Origin: Takakia lepidozioides
Lineage: Eukaryota > Streptophyta > Takakiopsida > Takakiales > Takakiaceae
Length of the DNA: 64,000 nt
Direction: 5' to 3'
NCBI GenBank assembly: GCA_030704615.1
Contig: CM060731.1
Coordinates: 56,832,756-56,896,755, forward strand
The notes beneath the pieces are model-generated. The model made no database searches and had not been told where the DNA came from. It saw only the letters and a program-made list of their open reading frames with translations. Position 1 is the first letter of the stretch, and the number at the start of each line of letters is the position of its first letter. Position numbers and translations under genes: made by a program. Below, piece after piece: positions 52,845 through 63,839 of the stretch.

Positions 52845-54100
52845 GCCTGATTTTATCAAGTCTTCTTCTGCAGCTGCTTCTGCTTTTTCCAGTTGCCCAT
52901 CCACCCATCCTTGCATTGTCAGCTATCCCTCCCTTGCACCAACAATGCATACATCCTCCCCTTGCTGCTAGCACCTCGTAATGGCAACCTAATTGGTCTT
53001 TCCTCCAACCCTCCTTTTCTTCCATAGACTTGGTGAGAGTGCAGTTTTAGGTAGAATTGTACAGGTGAGGGATGAATCATTATTACTTATGACGGACTAG
53101 TTGCTATGCTAAATTACTCTCAAGACTTTTAAAATGTGGTGGGGAGAGAGAATGTACTCATAAGATGTTGTTTGCCGTAGCCTTGTGGCCATTGACCCCA
53201 CGCCCAGTTTGGGCGGAACAGAAGGGAACATGCACTACCTTTGTGAGAGAGAGAGAGAGCATGCCAATTCACAAGAAACTTTATGATGAATCTTGTCTAC
53301 TGCTTCTCTATGCAAATTCACCTTTCTGCCTCGATAATCCCACCATTGACTCAGGTCCGAAAAAATATTCCCTCCAAAGCTTCTCCTCATCTCTGTTTTC
53401 TATTTTCAGATAATTTCCTGTTGCCACAGTCGTAGTCACATGTCATCATCACTCCAAACCAGCGTAGATCCATCCGACAAGGTAACTTGCAGCACTAGAC
53501 CTTCAATATTAAGGATGACAATGAGGGAATTTACACAGATGTTACACAGCTTATGCACGACAAGGCTGCCCCTCTAGTCCAGTGTTTGAGTCATACTCAC
53601 TTTCATCTGCAAGCTTTGGAGGAGCCCCACCATCAACACCAAAATCAGAATCACACTCTGATATCTTTCCACCGTCACCAGACTCTTCTCGATCTTGTTG
53701 CATGGTAGTTAATTCTTCTTTCTCCCAACCCTCTTCTTTCAACCAACCCTCCATCCAGAAGCCCTTTCGTATGCGCTGCTTATGTCTGTAGTCTGGAGAC
53801 TTTGGAGACTTTGGAGTGTTCTGTGGAAATGACCGGCGAGCAGCTGAGCAATCACAATCTGAAACCCTACCTTGCAAACTCCAGGGGAAGACCTTGTGCA
53901 TGTTACTTCCATTCCCTAATAACACAGGTTCCAACAACCAAGGGTACAAGCCTGTGTACACAATATTACCATATCAGAGTTCTGTCAAACTCCTTACCAT
54001 GCTACATGAAGAAAGCTCACCTTGTCAACGACGCCGTCCCACCATTGTGGAGAGTCTTTATAGAACTCCTGCCAGCGCTGTTCCATGCTCCAGCGTTGAC
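52845..54100 (-). pseudogene. OSB-like PDF-motif exons upstream of the locus 3 PPR
   Basis: PDF 1: QRWQEFYKDSPQWWDGVVDK with GT donor (about 54080-54021), then an acceptor TTTCCACAG and SPDYRHKQRIRKGFWMEGW (from 53820). That frame runs on through an acidic tail (GGKISECDSDFGVDGG) to a stop at 53551. PDF 2: DEEKLWREYF (about 53415) and then, shifted by one base, LSQWWDYRGRK (about 53360). The second half of PDF 2 survives only as GWVDGQLEKAEAAAEEDLIK (about 52910-52850). The order PDF 1, PDF 2, PPR matches loci 1 and 2. Confidence 0.6.
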
Positions 54101-54193
54101 CTATATGTGAGATATACCAATCATCAGCCTTGTCTAGCTATCCCTGGTGCCTTCTTGCTTCGGTCCAGAGTACATTTGTTTCTGCTGAATTGC

Positions 54194-54538
54194 TCAAAAG
54201 ACAATTCCTTGTATCGATCCTATGGATACGACACAGCGAAGCCAGGAAGGGAAACCGCACTGTTTCGTGTTATCACCTAATTTGAATGGCATTCCTGAAG
54301 GTTGACGAGGAGCGATAACAACTGCATGCAAGGGGATGGAATTCCATCCCATGTGCGTTGCCAATAAGGATGCCGCTTTCAGCTCCATAGCCGGGTCCCT
54401 CAATCCGCTGTAAGCAAAAAGGAGGGTGCTGTAGCCTAAATCTAGGGCTTCCGACTCCATTGTTTTCTCCCCAGTCCTTGTGAAAACAATGTGCACATGC
54501 GGGCCCTGCATTATAAATAATCTTTTGTTTTTAAACAA
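54194..54538 (-). pseudogene. Unrecognised exon-like segment shared with locus 2
   Basis: LDLGYSTLLFAYSGL, then AMELKAASLLATHMG and PSGMPFKLGDN. The AMELKA and PSGMPFKLG parts match 38630-38730 on the plus strand. In both loci it lies directly upstream of the first PDF half-motif, so it may be the amino end of the same gene. The OB-fold of OSB proteins is not recognisable in it. Confidence 0.35.
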
Positions 54539-55437
54539 TTTTTTAATGCGATTTGTTTAAAATTAAAATAATTTTAATAAAACAGGTGAGAAATGAATTG
54601 GTCGTGAAAGGAATGAAATAAAGTTATAGTTTAAATATCTTTTTAAAAAATAATTTAAGAATAAATGTTTTAGGGAAACACCTGGGAAATATCTCCATAT
54701 GATCAAGTTCTTATTTCTGGCGAAATTTCACACTTTTTCGACCTCAAAAATTAAATGAAATATTCTGTCGTAAATTCCCTGATTTCTCATGGATGAAATC
54801 GCCAAACTTTTCCAAATCTAGGATGAATTCGCCAAATATGGATGATATACATGGATGAAAGAACAGTGGCAGATGATTCTATCTAAATTATAGTGGATGG
54901 ACAGAAAATATGGCTATTTCTTGCAAAAATCAGTACGGCCACTCCTGTTCTTTTCCAAATTTGAAAAACAAATGAATGCTCAATAATTCCATGCATTTAG
55001 TTTTCCTCTCATATATCTTATTTATACCGTACTTGCCTTATGCTATTCGTCATGACCCCGCCGGATTAATTAATTTTTTTAAAGAAGGGGTCCGGCAGCC
55101 TTTTTTTTAATTTCTGCAGTTCCGGTAGTTTTCCGATAAATACTAAGAAAGCTCTGCTGTATGTAAGTATATGTGCCTAGTACAATTGATTTGGTGTTGA
55201 AAGTTTAATCAGATAGTTAATTATGAATTAGACATTCCAGTGACGACAAACTGGGAACTGATTTTAGGGATGACAAATATAGGCCCCCCTTTCGTTCGTC
55301 TCGTACACGCGGAATAGGACGAGTGGGCGTGGATGTGCAGAGCTGCAAGCAAACCGATGCAGGGTGAGAGCGCGATAGAGCGGATTGAGGGGGCCTGCTG
55401 TGGAGCTGAAATCTCGCTTTGGTCTGCAGAATAAAGA
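54539..55437. other. AT-rich spacer, no supported gene
   Basis: Long A/T tracts and no domain-bearing frame on either strand. Confidence 0.5.
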
Positions 55438-55592
55438 TCTCCCAAGTTTAATCAACAAGGACTGTCCGGAACAATATCAAACAATGTCACCACATGGTTG
55501 CCACAATGCAATCTGGGCATGGTAAACGGAACAACAGATCCCCTTCGTATTTCAAGAGCTGCAGCAACAACTGACAGCCAGCTCACCTGTCA
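55438..55592. repeat. Direct repeat, right copy
   Basis: Matches 50100-50270, same orientation. The minus strand would read EIRRGSVVPFTMPRLHCGNH in both, so it could be an exon of an unidentified gene. Confidence 0.8.
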
Positions 55593-56083
55593 TCTTCAAT
55601 CTACACCCAAAAGGGAGGAAAGTGCGGCAAGGCCCCCAACTAGGCTTCACCTTTTAGAACCATACATTCTGCATACTAATCATATTTGTTGAACCACTCT
55701 CACTCCTAACAGCATGACAGTAAAATTGATATATGGAAGTTTGTGTGTATCAGCATGAAGACAGAATGTATCCACCTGACAGAATGCAGCAGCTGTGAGC
55801 AAACTCACCGCCCAAATGGAACCATAGGACACATTTTCTTGACTGTCCAGCATCCCCAGGCTAAGTTCGATTTCACCTAACTAATTGTTTGCTTTCGGAA
55901 ATGATGTGTAATTGTACCTGCCTGCAACTCTCCCATATCCTAATACACCCTACCAAACATCTTTTCCTCTGGAAGGCCCAGGCAGAAATGAAAAATGCTA
56001 ACTACACCTTCACTTTCTGGCTCAAGGCCTGCAGGGCAGGCATTCATTGAGCCTCAGTCACCCATGGCTGGATGTATCAAACC

Positions 56084-58746
56084 CTACTGTTGGGCACATT
56101 GCACTCGAGGTCCAGCAGCCTCATCCTCTTCTTCATAAGCTTCCTGCTGCTGTTGCTGTTTCCTTCTCATCTCATCCTCAATATTCACATCATGGAGAGT
56201 GGTCTCCTCACATTCATCTATCTCCATGTCTGTCAGCTGGCTGGTTGGTCGGGGAGGTAATAAAGTTTCCAAAGCTTTGCACTGCTCAGGAGTTAGAGTG
56301 CCAGACTCCGGGAAATCAACACTGAAGTGCAGGTACAGCCTGCCCTTCATGAAAGGTCTCTGGTAGTGGGGCATCCCCTCATCATTGATAGCCTTGAATT
56401 GACCTGCATCCAAAGAAAATTCAAGTTACTCAGGTCCAATCACAAGTCAGATTTAAGTGTTCAGATCACATGAGAGCAAGTGATTCTCGCACCCAACTAA
56501 GACAATTTCAAGGCAAGAGCCAGACAGCATCGAAACCAAACTAATGGTCAAAGCACCTGCTTTGCAACATCAACTGAAAGTGAGACAACATTAACCACAC
56601 CAGGAAAGAGATTCACAAGAAATGTACTTAAACAACCAAAAACTTTCAGAACAAATCCGGGAGGTAAAGAAGTACCTGGCTTGACAATTTCCCCAGGACT
56701 AGACTTGATCAGGAGTTGTCTTCCATCAAGGTGTGTCAATGGGAATTGAAAGCCACACAAAGCCTCTGTAAGGGTCAGGGAGTGCTCCACAAACAAATCA
56801 TCCCCTTTCCTCTTGAACTTGGGGTGCTCCTTCAATTGTAAGACAAACACAATATCGCCAGTTTGTGTGTCCGGCTGCAGGTACACAACACCCAGCCCAT
56901 AGATGCAGTCAATAAAGTGTCAATTTCGAAGAAACTACAACTACCATCCTCATACAATACATGCAGCCTGGGAGTGGCAGGGGAAGGATCATGAGGTTCT
57001 GTTTACAAGCTACCCACTACAGTGAAGAAAAGTTAAATAGCATAGATAGCATGGAGCTGAAGGGAGCATCATATTACAAGAACACTGTTAGGTCATTTCT
57101 AGTACACAGAGTAGACCATTAAAAGGTCTAGCAAAGGAAATGGGATGGGATCAAGCACCATACCGCCTCATCTGCTTCTCCCTGGAATGTAATCTTCTGC
57201 CCATGCTGCATCCCCTTCTCTACATGAACTTCGAGCAACTTCTTATCTTGAACAACCTTTTGCCCTTTGCACTGTCCACACTTGTCCTTCTCATTGATGG
57301 TCTCCCCTGCCAAAACGACAAGATAGGTCCACAAAATTCAACCACTGCCACACATGAATGATAGAGGTAACGTTAACTTAAAGCTGCGCGATACAGAAAG
57401 AAACCAGCAAAAAAAGAAGACCAACCTGATCCCCGACAGTCAGGGCAGACGTGCTGCATCTGCTGTATCATATTTGGACCCAGCTGCCGAATGGAAACCT
57501 TCATCCCCGACCCTTGACACCCGGCACAACGGCTTGACGCACCAGTCTTCGATCCCTTCCTGCAGGGCATGGACGGTTAATCCACAACCACACATCTGAA
57601 AACGCGTTCAAGCAAGAGAAAGGGGGACGGTCACCACAGGTGAACGCACCACCTAGGTTGAAGAGGAGAAAACACGAACAATAGTAACAAATACCGCCTC
57701 GCTTGTGTACAATCTCCACAATGACTGATTTCCGATCAAATAGAGGAAATTCTTACCCCTTGCACTTGGGACATAACACGTTCCTTGACAAGGATAACTT
57801 CTTTGAAGTACCGTTGTACAAGTCTTCCAGAGAGACCTTAAGAGGATGCACGACATCTTCTCCCCTCCTCTGCCTTCCTCGACCTCCTCGGCCGCTACCG
57901 CCTGCAAAGGGGGAATCTGCCACATCAGGACACGTGCAGTTTCACCTTAATTTCACCCGTTCAGTAATTCTACATAATCTTTGTCGAGCAATACCCACGC
58001 TGATGAGATCTACCTTTCCACACAAAACGCTCTCCCAATCCGTGCGGACCAAGATCATCCACCTAGATGAAGAGAAGCGGCCCATTACCTCCGAAAGGAT
58101 GACCGCCACCGCTGCCGAAGAAAGACTCAAAAATGTCAAAAGGGTTGTGTGAAGCACCACCCCCACCCATTCCTTCCTTTAGAGCATCTTCTCCATACTG
58201 ATCATAGATTTCCCGCTTCTCGGCATCACTCAAAACTTCGTAAGCCTGGGCCAGCTCCTTAAACTGCAAACGTACACTCCATGGGTTAGCCAATGCTACC
58301 ATCCAAACCCTTCCTACATCGTGCGCTTCACATGTCTTAAGATGCCAGAATGGAGTCTGATTTAACTCCCGGAAAGTGGACAACCGCACTACGTTGCTTT
58401 CCGATCTGCTGCCGGGATAGGATACCCGGTAAGACCAGCAGGGAAAGGGAGTCTCCACTTGCAGTTCTCTCCGAAAAACGATTTTCTGCTTCCATGGATC
58501 CCTCAACATATCAACCGGATACAACCTCATCTTAAGTTCACCATAATCACCCTACCGACAAGTGCAGCAAGTTAGGGGAGGGAGATGGCGCACAACCTTC
58601 TCGGGATCCCCTCCCTTGTCAGGATGATTCTTAATCGCTGCCTTCCTGTAGGCCTTCTTCAGCTCATCTGCCGTAGCGTTCTTCGTAACTCCTAAAACAT
58701 CATAATACCGAGTGTTGTCACTCTTCTTTGGCATACGCCCGAACAT
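56084..58746 (-). CDS. DNAJA: Type I DnaJ (Hsp40, DNAJA/ATJ2-ATJ3 class) co-chaperone, seven exons
   Basis: Exons 58746-58597, 58263-58089, 57901-57757, 57559-57426, 57306-57164, 56874-56676 and 56403-56084 join in frame to 421 codons; all introns are GT-AG. Order: J domain with HPD ([43 protein letters not shown]), Gly/Phe-rich region (about residues 76-110), then the zinc finger with [22 protein letters not shown] and CGQCKGQK. The C-terminal client-binding domain ([19 protein letters not shown]) and a Gln/Glu-rich tail follow, ending CAQQ. The HPD stimulates Hsp70 ATPase; zinc finger and C-terminal domain hold clients. The CAQQ end fits a farnesylation CaaX box, as in plant J2/J3, which associate with membranes. 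Length is normal (about 420). A second Met at codon 5 (MPKKSD) is an alternative start. Confidence 0.95.
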
Positions 58747-59350
58747 GGTTGCAAGCGGCTTATCCGGTAGCCTTCACCTCTCCTACGCAACCAACCCTGC
58801 CCTGCCTTCGCTCCTTCCACACCGCGCAGATCACTCCAGTCTGTGCAGCAGAAGCGCGATCGATCTGCTTGAAAATCCTTCCACTGTCTGTGCTACACTT
58901 ACAATACAGAGATGCTTCACGCGCCCGCCCTCGCCAGCGATCCAAGAGATTCTGCGGAAGCTTCTCGAACCGAGCTCCAACTTCTAGAGCCCTCTCGGCC
59001 ATGGCTCTGCATCGGACGGCTGCGGGGCCATGCCCCCATGCCATGCCCATCCATGGGTCCCATGGGGTAGTTACGCCTTCCAGGGGCTTCTACGGCCACG
59101 CGGGGTGCTTTTCGACCGTCGATGAATATGATCTCACGGCTGAGATGTTCTGAGCCGCCCTCCCCCCCGCCCTTTAGGGTTCCCCCCACCTTTTTTCTTC
59201 CTTATTTTATTTTTCTTCATTTTTACAGATTTCTAATTTATTTTGTTTTCTATTTTTCTTGGGCTGGGAATCTTGACCACACATCGCCCTCGAATAAGTC
59301 TTTTGTTCGTTTCTGGTTACTCAGAAATAATAATAAGAAAGAGTAAAAAT
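58747..59350 (-). promoter_or_regulatory. Upstream region of the DnaJ gene
   Basis: Relatively GC-rich next to the start codon, becoming pyrimidine/AT-rich by 59170. No TATA box or heat-shock element (nGAAn repeats) was convincingly seen. No gene is supported on the plus strand. Confidence 0.4.
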
Positions 59351-59358
59351 GACCACGG

Positions 59359-59660
59359 CATCACTGCATCAGTGTAAGCTCGGTTGGATTTGTCACCCAG
59401 GTGGTTCTGGGCTCAAATCCGGCTATCTTGTCGGGTGTGGTATAATCTATAATCTTCTACCCCTCTTTCCCTTCCCGCGTGGCGCCTCGGTCACTCTGAA
59501 AGAGGTTATTTTCTCCTCTCGCTGTAACTAAAGGGTCTGATTCGTGAGGTCACAGTGAAAGGGGTTATTTTCTTCCCTCACTATAATTATAGGTCCTGAA
59601 ATGTGAGGTCATAGTGAAAGGGGTTATTTTCTCCTCCCACTAGGTATAGGGTAAGGCCCG
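59359..59660 (+). mobile_element. tRNA-derived SINE with 59-bp tail repeats
   Basis: Head: GTGTAAGCTCGGTTGGATTT (A-box-like) and GGGCTCAAATCCGGC (B-box-like), then CGGGTGTGGTAT and TCTTCTACCCC, as in the arm SINEs. The tail contains three copies of GAAAGRGGTTATTTTCTYC at 59498, 59557 and 59616, exactly 59 bp apart. Confidence 0.65.
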
Positions 59661-59678
59661 AGGACGGGGGCCTTACCC
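59649..59678. repeat. Perfect 11-bp inverted repeat
   Basis: GGGTAAGGCCC (59649-59659) and GGGCCTTACCC (59668-59678) with an 8-bp loop, at the end of the 59-bp repeats. Related CCTTACSCGGYGTAA phrases recur at 59671 and 59760. Confidence 0.85.
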
Positions 59679-59679
59679 G

Positions 59680-60445
59680 GCGTAAAGACAGAGCCAAGGA
59701 TTTCCTTTACCATCGACGGCTGGGATAATTTAAATCGGACGGCTCACAAGAGCAGGAACCTTACGCGGTGTAAGGTGCCATGCGCACTTGACGTGAAAAT
59801 TCCTCCGTTGCAAGGCGCCACCCTCTCTAACTAAAAAATCCTGGCCGGGTCTTTACGTATAATAAAAGGGCCTGAAATGTATTATTAAAACGTATTAAAA
59901 CGAAATTTAAATGTATAACTAAAGCGAAAAACAATGATAAACACTTTGCTAGGAGTCTGAAATTGCTATAATTTGTAAAACATGATTTGACCTCCTAATG
60001 TAGGAAAGTGAGTTTCAAGTTTGAACAGTTTGGAGTTTTGCCCCGTCAACGCCCACTGTGACTCGGGTTTCCTTGGGAAAAGAAATTCTATATTGGGTAG
60101 AGGGGAAGGTTTTTTCCCGAAGTTTTAGGGTCCAGAAGGGTCCAGGGAAAATACCTTCCCCCGCGTAAAGCAGCGAGGAAAAGTCTGACCTAAAACTCAC
60201 GGGGCGCCTCTGACGCCATCCACTTTTTACTACGTGTGAGTGCAGGAGAGTAAGAGAGGTGAATGTAAATCCGCGGATGCTTTGGAAGGGGATCGATCCA
60301 GTTTTTTAAGCGGAAGCGACAAGCGCTCTGATTTTCCGTGACGAGTTTGTTTACGAGACGAGCTGCGCAAATCAGCAACTCTCAAATAACAATGGAAACT
60401 TTTTTCTCCGTGCTTTGTAAAGAGAAAATTATTCCTACCTTGTAA
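59680..60445. other. Spacer with no supported gene
   Basis: Short minus-strand frames at 60015-60378 have no recognisable features. Confidence 0.4.
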
Positions 60446-60451
60446 GGCATA

Positions 60452-60477
60452 ATTCGTTATTCGTTATTCGTTATTCC
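60452..60477. repeat. (ATTCGTT)n microsatellite
   Basis: Three to four copies of ATTCGTT ending in ATTCC. Confidence 0.8.
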
Positions 60478-60782
60478 TTCCTTATGGCCTTTTTCTTAGA
60501 ATACAATACATTTGGGGCACTGCCCGTTCATTCCAGAAGAGAAAAGAAAATCATAAAATATGAATTACATAAATCCAATGGTATTAGGATGCTCCCCCCA
60601 GATCGTCGTGTATTTGCCTCCATAGCTATTTGAGGGTTTAAAATTTTCCTCCTTTACAAAATGTTACTCTTTTTTCTTTTCCTTTTTTTGGTTGAAAGGG
60701 TCGAGAAGGCCATAGGTTTTTTTTTTTTTTTCCCCGTTTCTCATAGTTTCAAGAAAAGAAAAACCCCAGAATACAATACATG

Positions 60783-60853
60783 GTAACGTGAATTGAACCC
60801 AGACTCAACTGAGTGGGCACACAGTGTACCATACAACTGAGATTCCGACTTGG
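60783..60853 (-). mobile_element. tRNA-like sequence (SINE head or tRNA pseudogene)
   Basis: On the minus strand: AATCTCAGTTGTATGGTACA (A-box-like), then GAGTCTGGGTTCAATTCACG (B box GGTTCAATTC). No closed cloverleaf was found by eye, so it is not called a functional tRNA. Confidence 0.45.
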
Positions 60854-60859
60854 TGGTGT

Positions 60860-61515
60860 GTTTTAATTCTCTGAGAAGGATGAGCAGATCTATGTTTATT
60901 TATTTATAATATTAGATTATAATGCTATGTGCTTATATTTAATAAGGACCGTCAGATTTCGGAAGAGCTCGAGTCAGATCAGTTGTGCAGTGACAGATTT
61001 GAGCTCTCAACGTTAGCCGGGTGTTGGCCCGATTCAAGTAGTACATGAAATGCCACTAGGAAAACTGAAACATCTCATTCTTAGCCCACCAAAAAATCGA
61101 TGACCTCAAATAGAGCAGGCAAGGAATTGAGTCTTACAATTTCTCAGTTTCAAGCCAGACACAGCAAAGATAAGCAAAAGTGGGGAGTTTGAAAGTAAGT
61201 GGAAGTAGGATGTGTTTGGAGACAGATTCCACAGAGGCATCGCAGTCACAAGATTTTCAACACAATACTATCTCAACAACATGCTAGCAACACTAGCACC
61301 TGGCAGTTCCACCAATGTCTAGTTGGGATTACAAATTTTGCTTGGCTTCCTTGTGAGATCAGCTCAGGTGAAAGTACTTGCAATATATGCTAATCTAGCT
61401 CATACGCCCGGAATCCATTGATCACATGTGAAATGATGCTGTCGATACATGACAGTCAAGTGAAATGTGTAACGTCAGACACATAAAGCTGATATGAGTG
61501 TTGTGCTGAACAGTT
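60860..61515. other. Spacer with no supported gene
   Basis: No domain-bearing frame or TE motif was seen on either strand. Confidence 0.4.
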
Positions 61516-61518
61516 CAC

Positions 61519-61826
61519 ATTCGGTTTAACTCATTTAAAATTGCATATGAAGCCTACGCATCCATGCAAGCATACTGCACTTGGGATTTATCCAGCAGCG
61601 GCTTAGCCCAATCACTCAGTGTGACTCGCATGGGCTTCGACATGTCAATGTTGAGGAGAAGTTTGGCAATTTCCTTGAGACCAGATTTCAACTGGCCGAC
61701 TTTCAGCTTCAATTTTTTGGAAGCCAATGTACTGAGCTCAACTGGAAGGTTGTGATCTCGCAACAACTTCCTAACATCCTCATGTATGCCGGCCCCTCCT
61801 GTTAGGTACCAGGAACGAAGATCGAC
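61519..61826 (-). pseudogene. Werner/RecQ-like 3'-5' exonuclease (RNase D fold) exon with nonsense codon
   Basis: An acceptor (TTGACAG|) at 61828-61827 opens a frame RSWYLTGGAGIHEDVRKLL, KKLKLKVGQLKSGLKEIAKL, SDWAKPLLDKSQVQYACMDA. That last block is exo motif III of DnaQ/RNase D-type exonucleases (Y-x(3)-D; WRNexo-like in plants). Codon TAG at 61556-61554 stands where Tyr is expected, and ASYAIL continues in the same frame after it. Upstream exons carrying the first catalytic DxE were not found. A decayed or captured exon of a DNA/RNA 3'-5' exonuclease. Confidence 0.7.
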
Positions 61827-62077
61827 CTGTCAACCAGTTTGGAATAACAAGAGATTGCTAGAATATCGCCGAACTGACAGTTGCAGGTAAAATGGCTCGC
61901 GCGCATGAAGAGATCCAGGACTAGGGATTTTTGAGGGGGCTTGGAGATGGCAAGAGGGTTGAAGAAAGGATGATGGCGTACAGGTGTCTAGAGCAGAACT
62001 GCATGTGCGTACGACGACGTGGTGGCTAGGTGGACCGGATGCTGTAGCCGGTGCTATGCTTTTAGAGCGTAGGTTGA

Positions 62078-62501
62078 TGTTGGAATAGTTGTCACTGGCC
62101 TTTGGTGCCTTGCAGCGGCAGGGACTGTGATTTCTCCTTTGTATAGAGAAAAAGTGTAAATCCTATGACTTAGGCTTCATCAGGTGTTGATTTGAAGAGT
62201 GACAATGCAGATCTGATTCTAGTTACTGTTTGGGACAAGAAAGATCTACTTAAGGCTTGTGAATACACTTCCGTGAAGAACAGGGGTGAACGATCGTTGG
62301 ACTGGTGTGGTCTCTATTACGGTCTGAGTTAATGAACGGTGACTGGAATAAAAGAAGATGGTCACATGAGTCCATATTGACGTTGATTCAAGCAAGCAGA
62401 TTTCTTGGGATCCTGATAGATTCCCTATGAACGGCAAGATAAGAAAATGACCTGAATTTGTTCTGTAGTTGGACTGAGGAAAGAGAGTCAGATCCTTTTC
62501 A
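62078..62501 (+). repeat. Putative 5' LTR of a gypsy element
   Basis: TGTTGGAATAG at 62078 to TTTTCA at 62501, immediately followed by a 2-bp spacer and the PBS. The length is a prediction because the 3' LTR is outside the window. Confidence 0.6.
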
Positions 62502-62580
62502 AGTGGTATCAGAGCCGTTTTGCGATCGGGGAGAACAGATTGTGAATTTCGGAATTTCCAGAAGTAGGGTAATCGTGTGA

Positions 62581-63720
62581 ATGAGCCAGATCTCGTTCGG
62601 CTCTGTGAGCACACCCCCCGGTGACAACGATCAGGATAGTGAAATGGCGGGAGACCGTGAGCGCTCAGATGCGGCCAGTCTGCACCGAGCTTCAGATTGC
62701 GAACATGGAAGTCAGTTGTTTTCCCAGCAACAGATGGAGGCCTTAAGTACTTTGATTCGATCTGAGATACAGAAATTGGCCCCTGCACAAACTCAAACTG
62801 AAAAGTGATCTAGGGAGCTGCCTATGAGTGAGCCACTGAATGAGGACGAATCTAAGGCCGACTCCCATGAGGCCAAGATGAAAAGAAGCAAGGACGTCAC
62901 CAGGGAAATCAGAAGATTGGTGAAATTGCCAGAATTTTATGGTAAGCCATCTGTCAAGCCCGAGGAAATATTGTCTTTCCTGGATACATTAGAAGAGTTC
63001 TTTGAGGATGATTATTCAGAGGAAGCCAAGATACAAACAGCTGCTCTACAGCTCCGTGATGCCGCCAAGCTATGGTGGTCGCGCCAAAAGCAGGAACGCC
63101 GTGAACACAAGAAACCACCTGTGGATAGTTGGGCTATGTTTAAGACACTGTTCTTAGCCCACTACCTACCTGGCGACTATGCACACAAGATGAAAGTTGA
63201 ATTGTTCAGGCTGAAATATGAGACTATGAGCGTGGGAGAGTTTAAGCCGAGATTTGAAACCCATGCCAGTAATTTCCCCTCGTTGAGTGAAGAGGACAGA
63301 GTTGATTTTTTTGGTTGATGGCCTCAGTGATTCTCTCAAATTTAAGGTCAAAGCCCACAACCCTCGTACCGAGGCAGAAGCATATCGTTTGGCCTGTAAT
63401 TTTGAGAATGAAGTGAGGGCACAACGTTCTTCGAATTTTGCTCGTGGCACGGCAGAGTTCAAGCCTAGATCATCTGGTCCTTGGCAGTCACCAGCGAAGA
63501 GAGGGAGTTGGAAGAGATTTAAACCGTTTAAGAAGGTGGGGGATCAAACTATACGGAGACCGCCAATGAGGGCTCCTCCAAGGCTCAGTTTCAAAGAGCA
63601 GGAAGAACACAGACGTAAGGGTTTGTGTTTCTTGTGCCATGAACCCGGGACACAGAGCTGCTGAGTGTATGAAGTACCCGAATTATCGTCAGGCTCGACA
63701 GACAGTCACCTTGACAGTTG
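62581..63720 (+). pseudogene. Gypsy gag with frame breaks
   Basis: Retrotransposon gag domain: LPEFYGKPSVKPEEILSFLD, AALQLRDAAKLWWSRQKQE, LFLAHYLPGDYAHKM, EDRVDFF. A TGA at 62806-62808, a +1 change near 63310 (resuming FLVDGLSDSLKFKV), and another inside the CCHC zinc knuckle (CFLCHEPG then HRAAEC in the next frame, about 63628-63670) break it. Confidence 0.85.
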
Positions 63721-63839
63721 AAGAACCTGCAGAACCTTGTGCGGCTGTTGAAACTGGGGAGAAGTCAAGACAAGAAAAAAGGAAAGGTCCTAATGTGTGG
63801 GTTTCTGCAGCTATCATTGGAGACCAAATAGAGCATGAT

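Noticed and set aside
60600-60760. Poly-T/poly-A rich stretch considered as a LINE tail
   Set aside because: No LINE coding sequence is adjacent on either side.
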